Origin: JBLHUT01 sp047629975
GTDB lineage: Bacteria > Pseudomonadota > Alphaproteobacteria > Rhodobacterales > Rhodobacteraceae
DNA: 10,891 nt
NCBI GenBank assembly: GCA_047629975.1
Contig: JBLHUT010000104.1
Coordinates: forward strand, 1 to 10,891
Reading direction: 5' to 3'
The notes under the pieces are model-generated. The model searched no databases, was not told where the DNA came from, and saw nothing but the letters and a program-made list of their open reading frames with translations. The translations under genes and the position numbers were made by a program. Positions 7,735-10,891 of the stretch are shown in pieces; positions within the stretch are counted from its first letter, which is position 1, and each line of letters starts with the position of its first letter.

Positions 7735-7936
7735 AGACGCGCTATATCGCGCGACAGTAGCGGAATCCAGCCTTCGAAATTTTTCATGGTTTTTTGGGTT
7801 GACCCCACCTCAGCCATTCCCTAATCAGCAGGCCTTACAGGACGTTGTGATGACTGACCGATACAGTGTCGGAAAATCAAGGCAACTTTGTAAGAATACG
7901 ACAGATTACGCATTACGCCGTAATATTGTTTGGTGA
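7735..7936. promoter_or_regulatory. Divergent intergenic region between dapF and tRNA-Lys
   Basis: This is a 202-base stretch without a credible gene. It must contain the dapF promoter (minus strand) and the tRNA-Lys promoter (plus strand). Visible structure is limited. A GC/AT palindromic string, GCGCTATATCGCGC, lies next to the dapF start. A perfect palindrome, ATTACG-C-CGTAAT, lies at 7912-7924, 12 bases before the mature tRNA. I cannot assign firm -35/-10 boxes. Confidence 0.35.
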
Positions 7937-8012
7937 GAGCCGGTAGCTCAGTTGGTAGAGCAACTGACTTTTAATCAGTAGGTCCAGGGTTCGAACCCCT
8001 GCCGGCTCACCA
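7937..8012 (+). tRNA. tRNA-Lys (anticodon UUU)
   Basis: This is a complete 76-base cloverleaf. Acceptor stem GAGCCGG pairs with CCGGCTC, followed by discriminator A and an encoded CCA (8010-8012). The D-arm contains GCTCAGTTGGTAGAGC. The anticodon arm has stem ACTGA/TCAGT around loop CTTTTAA, giving anticodon TTT. The T-arm has GGTTCGAACCCC-type sequence. It reads lysine AAA/AAG codons, which are also substrates for the t6A37 modification that MtaB (nearby gene) extends. Mobile-element debris starts directly downstream, so the 3' end may have served as an integration site. I found no second copy of the tRNA 3' end within the window. Confidence 0.98.
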
Positions 8013-8047
8013 CTCACTTCAAACCCGATTTCAAACTAAATTTCTGG

Positions 8048-8398
8048 GTGCAGCCAATTTGTCGGCAGTTTACCAGAATTTTATTCCGCTGCTGTTTTCG
8101 TCGAAAGACGACTCGATGTCCGCCAAGAATCGATGTTAGCCAAGTATATACTTTGCTTCGAACATTGGAAAAGCCGCACGCGTCCAAAGGCAAGGCGGCT
8201 TTGGTTGGCTGTTCGAGCAAGCAATTCATAAACGCGGGCCAGACCAAGCAGAATTGGCACACCGACACGACCGTCACTCGCAAATTCTATTGGTCACATA
8301 TGTCTAATGACTGGCTCACCCAAAGACCGCGCCATCTGTCGGAAGTATCGCTGATTCCTGTGACTGAGGTCCTCCGGAAAATTCGGACAGCGCGCTAA
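8048..8398 (+). CDS. Unrecognised ORF behind tRNA-Lys, perhaps a gene remnant
   Basis: This is a 116-codon open frame from a GTG with no clear ribosome-binding site. I do not recognise it confidently. The first part (about 1-35, rich in Cys, Arg and Phe) looks non-coding. From about residue 40 the codon use looks genuine, with G or C in most third positions, suggesting the 3' part of a real gene. A short stretch, HTDTTVTRKFYWSHM (about 71-85), is faintly like the segment around the catalytic Tyr of tyrosine recombinases (family pattern LGH...T...Y). Such a gene would fit the place next to a tRNA. However, the Arg-His-Arg motifs are not visible upstream and the tail is longer than usual. Treat it as a hypothetical or decayed gene. 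Confidence 0.3.
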   Translation: MQPICRQFTRILFRCCFRRKTTRCPPRIDVSQVYTLLRTLEKPHASKGKAALVGCSSKQFINAGQTKQNWHTDTTVTRKFYWSHMSNDWLTQRPRHLSEVSLIPVTEVLRKIRTAR

Positions 8399-8399
8399 G

Positions 8400-8821
8400 A
8401 TGTATACAACCTTGACGACAGAATACACAAATGACGAAGTTTCGCCCGTTTCCGACAGGCTCAAAGTCGACGTGGCGCTGGAACTGATGGAAAAGATTGC
8501 CCGGACCTTCACGAATTACCCATTTTTTGGCAGCTACCAGATTGGCGCATACTTGCCCGCAAACAGGTTCCACAGTGTGCAACGCCTGATGCAGATCATG
8601 GGTTTGCCGGCTATCTACAAAAGCGCTGGCAGCAGTAAAAAGCACGCGCAGCACCCAGTTCAGCCCTATTTGCTCCGAAACCTGACAATCACAGACCCGA
8701 ATCGGGTTTGATTGAGTGCCGCGACATCGCCTGCATCCCTGTGTGGCGCGGGCACTTGTATCTGTTGACAATCGACCGCCTGCCAGTGATTTGCCCGCCA
8801 ACCATGGCGCAGATGGATTAG
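8400..8821 (+). pseudogene. Decayed IS3-family transposase (orfB) fragment
   Basis: The first frame (8400-8711) encodes a stretch matching the HTH_21-type N-terminal part of IS3-family OrfB: YPFFGSYQIGAYL, VQRLMQIMGLPAIYK, HPVQPYLLRNL and TDPNRV, where the family reads ...GSRQI..L, ...RLMR.MGL.AIY, HPVYPYLLR and PNQVW. A stop (TGA at 8709) stands where Trp is expected. After a frame change the reading resumes in another frame at 8717 with CRDIACIPVWRGHLYLL, the start of the DDE catalytic core (family: CADITYIPV.RGFLYLV). It includes the first catalytic Asp. The match fades after about 8770 and the last stop is at 8819. The rest of the DDE domain and the upstream orfA are missing. This is a dead element fragment of a different IS3 subtype from the one at 9473-10618. 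Confidence 0.8.
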
Positions 8822-8860
8822 ACAACGCGGAGCTATGCCCGAAAGCTGGTAACGACGTGA

Positions 8861-8945
8861 TCAGGAGGCTTGATAAATTCGTCTGATCCCGTCTTTGAAA
8901 GTAACCCCGGAGGAGATCTCGGGCAGGCGGTTGGCGCCGTCAAGC
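8861..8945 (-). pseudogene. Possible C-terminal scrap of an IS256/mutator-type transposase
   Basis: About 27 minus-strand codons, LDGANRLPEISSGVTFKDGI and a short tail to the stop at 8861, resemble from memory the extreme C-terminus of some alphaproteobacterial IS256-family transposases (pattern ..L.G.NQLPKV..GV.F.DGI..). The upstream part of the gene is absent, because the SMP-30-like remnant begins right there. The match is short, so family assignment is uncertain. Confidence 0.35.
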
Positions 8946-9462
8946 ATGCGCCGCCTCCGTTCTGTTTGACCGCACCGGCCAGATCGTATCCGATGGGGTA
9001 ATGAACATATTCGTGCCTGTTGCACCACCAAAGCAGGTGTTAGAATTCTTGGATGGAAAATGGATTTTTCCAAGGCACCTGCCTGAAGGACCTAAGCACC
9101 GGATACCGTTCATCGCAATTGTCGAGATGTAACCTGCTTGATTTACGCGAAAACCGTCCGGGACACCGGACACGATTTCGGCAAAAATACGCCCCCGAAA
9201 GCGTCGCGCCTTGAACGTCGAACACCCGGATGTGATGCGGCAAGCCTTAGTCGAGACACGGAAAGCTGGCCCCGCAGATCGTACCGGGGTCAGCAACATA
9301 AAGCTGCGTCTCGTCCGGTGACAAGGCCAACCCGTTGGGTTTGTCAAAATCTGTGGCGACAGCTTTTAACGTGCCGTCGGGTGCTAAATAAAAAACAAAG
9401 TATCCGCCAAGTTTGCTTTGCGCGCGGGACCCTTCGACGTCGGAGTTGATCCCAAAGGCTGA
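8940..9462 (-). pseudogene. SMP-30/gluconolactonase/LRE-like protein, C-terminal half, inactivated
   Basis: The minus strand carries about 174 codons of the six-bladed beta-propeller family of lactonases (gluconolactonase/SMP-30). From the N-terminal side one reads FGINSDVEGSRAQSKLGGY, LAPDGTLKAVATDFDKPNG and LALSPDETQLYVADPG. An in-frame TAA follows (9247-9249, probably from a Glu codon), then PHHIRVFDVQGATLSG. The frame then slips at a run of five G (9192-9196). Reading continues as FAEIVSGVPDGFRV, GIRCLGPSG, LGKIHFP and NTCFGG to a stop at 8940. The N-terminal half is missing: the end of a dead IS3-family orfB lies immediately upstream, so the gene was cut there. The family hydrolyses sugar or other lactones, but no activity is expected from this remnant. 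Confidence 0.82.
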
Positions 9463-9545
9463 TTACTTCGTTTCATGCGACCATATCTAACGCGTTGAAC
9501 AGTGCATACTACCTCTCTTATGTTTCTGCTGGCGGGATGTATCCC

Positions 9546-9581
9546 CCTCTCGGTGATGCAAGCATCACCTGTCGGGCAATG
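9546..9581 (+). repeat. Small palindromic insertion element, copy 1 (36 bp)
   Basis: It begins CCTCTCGG, has a perfect inverted repeat GGTGATGC/GCATCACC with a 2-base centre, and ends CACCTGTCGGGCAATG. It splits the orfB codons for LLEPI and NIPPAE: the family-like sequence GCCGATGGGCTC is expected here without it. It is clearly related to copy 4 (9721-9760), which lies in the opposite orientation. Confidence 0.8.
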
Positions 9582-9720
9582 GATGGGCTCAAGCAGCCGA
9601 CGATTATTGAATCAGTCGACCCATTTGAGCGTTTCCCATTCGACCGGGGCCATGGCTTTCCAGAGCCCAAGCCGGTGGATGACTTCTGCTTTGTAGAGGC
9701 CGTTTATCGTTGCGGCCAAG

Positions 9721-9760
9721 CATTGCCTGACAGGTGATTGCAAAGCAATCTGCCGAGAGG
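9721..9760 (-). repeat. Small palindromic insertion element, copy 2 (40 bp)
   Basis: Read on the minus strand it begins CCTCTCGGCA, contains the inverted repeat GATTGC-TTT-GCAATC and ends CACCTGTCAGGCAATG, nearly the same ends as the copy at 9546. It sits between GCC and CTTGGC in the orfB segment that normally encodes DNALAETINGL, so its edges can be set to within a base or two. Confidence 0.8.
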
Positions 9761-9856
9761 GGCGCTATCGTAAGGGTCACCGACGCTGCTGACGGACGGC
9801 TTGATCCATGCCAGGGCCAATCGTTCGGTATAGCGACTGGACAAATATTGTCCGTC

Positions 9857-9899
9857 CCGCCCCTGTCATGGCCTGCAAAGCAAACCATGACAGGGGCGG
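9857..9899 (+). repeat. Palindromic insertion with 15-bp perfect arms
   Basis: The arms CCGCCCCTGTCATGG (9857-9871) and its exact reverse complement (9885-9899) enclose a 13-base loop. It interrupts the orfB catalytic segment HHSDRGGQY between the codons for R and the following G. Its length, CCCCT start and TGCAAAGC centre suggest a more symmetric relative of the other copies, but the relationship is weaker. Confidence 0.75.
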
Positions 9900-10057
9900 T
9901 CGGAATGATGAATGAGGCCAGTTTTGTGAACGGGGCGACGATCATGCAATGGCTGTTCCAGCGCATCGAGTGGGCAACCTGTCTTTGGTGAGCTGGAAAC
10001 GCGCCAGCCAACGATCTTGCCGGCGAAGGTATCGATGAAGAAGACGACATAAAGTTC

Positions 10058-10091
10058 GGCATGAGGCCGCCATCGGCCCAAAAGCCATGCC
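10058..10091. repeat. Nested inverted repeat inserted in the dead orfB
   Basis: The outer arms GGCATG (10058-10063) and CATGCC (10086-10091) surround an inner stem GGCCG-CCAT-CGGCC (10065-10078). It falls in the orfB segment that normally reads TWQGFVYV, adding roughly 30 bases or more. It does not share the CCTCTCGG start of the neighbouring elements, so it may be another family or a local rearrangement. Confidence 0.5.
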
Positions 10092-10105
10092 AGACGCTCT
10101 GCCAC

Positions 10106-10140
10106 CCTCTCGGCGGTGCAAGCTTCGCCTGCCAGCCAGC
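10106..10140 (+). repeat. Small palindromic insertion element, copy 3 (about 35 bp)
   Basis: It begins CCTCTCGGCGG, has the centre TGCAAGC as in the copy at 9546 and continues CGCCTGCCAGCC. The inverted repeat has decayed. It splits the orfB codons for VSDFTHAST and the following WQ, where CTGCCA should run directly into GGTTGAG. Confidence 0.7.
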
Positions 10141-10167
10141 GGTTGAGGCATGGGTAAAGTCGCTGAC

Positions 10168-10207
10168 CTGCCACCCGACAAACGATGCCCTTTGCATCGC
10201 TGAAAGG
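10168..10207 (-). repeat. Small palindromic insertion element, copy 4 (40 bp)
   Basis: Read on the minus strand it begins CCTTTCAG, contains CGATGC-AAAGG-GCATCG (overlapping a second pairing CCCTTT/AAAGGG) and continues TTTGTCGGGTGGCAG, parallel to CCTGTCGGGCAATG in other copies. It separates PNML from VSDFT in the orfB pseudogene. Confidence 0.7.
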
Positions 10208-10675
10208 GCCGAGCATATTTGGCGCGGGGGCTCGAAAATTGCGGATCACCTTGTCTTTTGGGCATAGCAGGTTCTTGTTTGACACGGCTTTTTTCTCCGC
10301 CTTTCCGCGAATAAAACTTTTAATATCAGAGAGTTTCATCAAACGAGCCACAGTTCAGCGTGCAATAGTGAATTGCTCACGCTGCAAATGATGCCAGACT
10401 TTCAGCATTCGGTAGACTTCATTGTTTTGCTCCCAAACACGCTTAACTTCGGGGCTCAGATCCGCGTTCCGTTTGGCACCATCAAACGCCAAGTCAGAGT
10501 TTCGGGCGATCGCTGCATGCGCATAAAATGTGAACCGGGCGATTGGCAAAACCCTGCAAACCTGCTCGATACCCAGATCACCACGGTTCTCGTCGATGAA
10601 CTCGACCATCGTTTGAACGGGCAGGCGAGCTCCGTCCCGTTGCCCGGCAGTCGTTTGACCGTGAGGACACCTGCG

Positions 10676-10788
10676 CGGTTCGGCTTTGTCGAGTTTACAG
10701 GTCTCGATAAGTGACGCGGGCATGGCCGGTTTTGGGCACCTTCGTCGTGGCGCGCGAAGAGTGTGGACCTGTCGCGATTTGATGCCGC
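10676..10788 (-). pseudogene. IS66-family transposase C-terminal scrap
   Basis: Minus-strand codons read SNRDRSTLFARHDEGAQN in one frame and, after a slip near 10722, ASLIETCKLDKAEP in the next. This is the typical C-terminal region of IS66 TnpC (family: ..LFAGHDEGAQNWA.IASLIETCKLN.V.P). Only about 38 codons are left. The upstream side stops where the plus-strand orfA region begins (about 10788), and the downstream side runs into the IS3-type orfB near 10620-10676. An open minus-strand frame (10355-10858) fuses this scrap to orfB, but it is a chimera of two dead elements. Confidence 0.75.
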
Positions 10789-10819
10789 TCCTTTGATAGC
10801 ATTTACTGCAACAAAGGAG
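10788..10819 (+). promoter_or_regulatory. Inverted repeat covering the orfA ribosome-binding site
   Basis: CTCCTTTG (10788-10795) and CAAAGGAG (10812-10819) form a perfect 8-bp stem with a 16-base loop. The right arm is the Shine-Dalgarno sequence AAAGGAG in front of the orfA reading frame, so a transcript entering from outside would mask the site. Confidence 0.6.
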
Positions 10820-10826
10820 ATGAACT

Positions 10827-10891
10827 ACGGGACTGAAGCGGGCGGACGAATTCCGCAAGGATGCGGTGGGTATTGCACTGTCCAGTGGATT
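10827..10891 (+). CDS. IS3-type transposase OrfA, N-terminal start (partial, runs off the right edge)
   Basis: The frame from 10827 reads (T)GLKRADEFRKDAVGIALSSG, which matches the N-terminus of OrfA proteins of IS3-type elements (pattern LKRADEFR.DAVRIALTSGL), a helix-turn-helix DNA-binding protein made by -1 frameshifting with OrfB in this family. AAAGGAG ends 7 bases upstream of the first codon, ideal spacing. But that codon is ACG, not ATG, and TGA closes the frame further up. The ATG at 10820 is in another frame. So either the start has mutated and the element is dead, or an unusual start is used. The remainder is beyond the window. It lies opposite in direction to the IS66 and orfB remnants. 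Confidence 0.6.

Larger units (their letters stand above)
9473..10618 (-). pseudogene. Dead IS3-family transposase orfB, riddled with small palindromic insertions
   Basis: Almost the whole OrfB of a common alphaproteobacterial IS3-type element can be followed. The order is VEFIDENRGDLGIEQVCRVL, LSPEVKRVW, an in-frame TGA (10355-10357, at a Cys codon) between FTIAR and TVARLMKL, NFRAPAPNML, VSDFTHAST, ELYVVFFIDTFAGKIVGWRV, LIHHSDR, QYLSSRYTERLA-like, INGLYKAEVIHRLG, a second TGA (9612-9614) in WVD*FNNRRLLEPI, and IPPAET.ER.YALFNALDMVA to TGA at 9473. The DDE-domain catalytic regions (SDFT, HHSDRG) are present but broken. Short extra segments of 35-43 bp with inverted repeats interrupt the gene at 9546, 9721, 9857, 10106 and 10168, and another of a different type at 10058. 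Removing them leaves about the usual orfB length. The matching orfA is missing; an IS66 scrap lies upstream instead. Confidence 0.88.

Noticed and set aside
7912..7924. Perfect palindrome ATTACG-C-CGTAAT just before the tRNA as an operator
   Set aside because: It is real, but I know no regulator for it at tRNA promoters, and short AT-rich palindromes arise by chance. It is noted only in the intergenic entry.
8098..8111. Hairpin TCGTC-GAAA-GACGA downstream of tRNA-Lys as a terminator
   Set aside because: The stem is only 5 bp and no T-run follows on either strand, so a terminator call is not supported.
9495..9737. Plus-strand ORF of 80 codons in the right-hand region
   Set aside because: It lies antisense to the C-terminal part of the dead IS3 orfB and reads through two palindromic insertions. 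No family features.
9546..10207. The repeated palindromes as a CRISPR array
   Set aside because: Copies are in both orientations, differ in arms, and are spaced irregularly by recognisable transposase codons rather than by uniform spacers.

Overview
The window looks like a chromosomal segment of an alphaproteobacterium, most probably a Rhodobacterales/Roseobacter-type organism. The basis is the three-gene cytochrome bc1 operon in the order Rieske, cytochrome b, cytochrome c1. Its haem ligands fall at the same residue numbers as in Rhodobacter (His97, His111, His198 and His212 in cytochrome b). The housekeeping genes also use GC-rich codons. The species cannot be named from the sequence alone.

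Left part (1-7734), ordinary core genome. petC (cut by the left edge), petB and petA lie on the minus strand and form one tight operon for the bc1 complex. A divergent plus-strand gene at 2935-3600 encodes a small outer-membrane beta-barrel, possibly of the lipid A oxidase (LpxQ)-like group, and is followed by an intrinsic terminator. Facing it is a minus-strand cluster read in the order dapF, mtaB, a glutathione-transferase-like gene, a PaiB-like FMN-binding gene and a YibF-like glutathione transferase. dapF/mtaB and mtaB/gst overlap by 1 and 4 bases, so the first three are probably translationally coupled. DapF carries Ser where the second catalytic Cys of the family is expected.

Boundary. 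A complete tRNA-Lys(UUU) gene with encoded CCA lies at 7937-8012. Immediately downstream the character changes to accessory DNA, which makes this tRNA a plausible old integration site.

Right part (8013-10891), a graveyard of mobile elements. It holds an unassigned ORF (8048-8398) and a decayed IS3-family transposase piece on the plus strand. Next come a possible IS256-type C-terminal scrap and the C-terminal half of an SMP-30/gluconolactonase-like gene with a nonsense codon and a frameshift. Then there is a nearly full-length but dead IS3-family orfB on the minus strand, an IS66 transposase C-terminal scrap, and the beginning of another IS3-type orfA on the plus strand that runs off the right edge.

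Most notable observation. The dead IS3 orfB at 9473-10618 is interrupted by at least five short palindromic insertions of about 35-43 bp. Four of them are clearly related (core start CCTCTCGG or a close variant, central inverted repeat, end resembling CACCTGTCRGGCAATG) and sit in both orientations. The transposase reading can be followed on both sides of each insertion, so the edges are sharp. This looks like a family of very small palindromic elements that inserted repeatedly into one pseudogene. I cannot match it to a described family without a genome-wide search.
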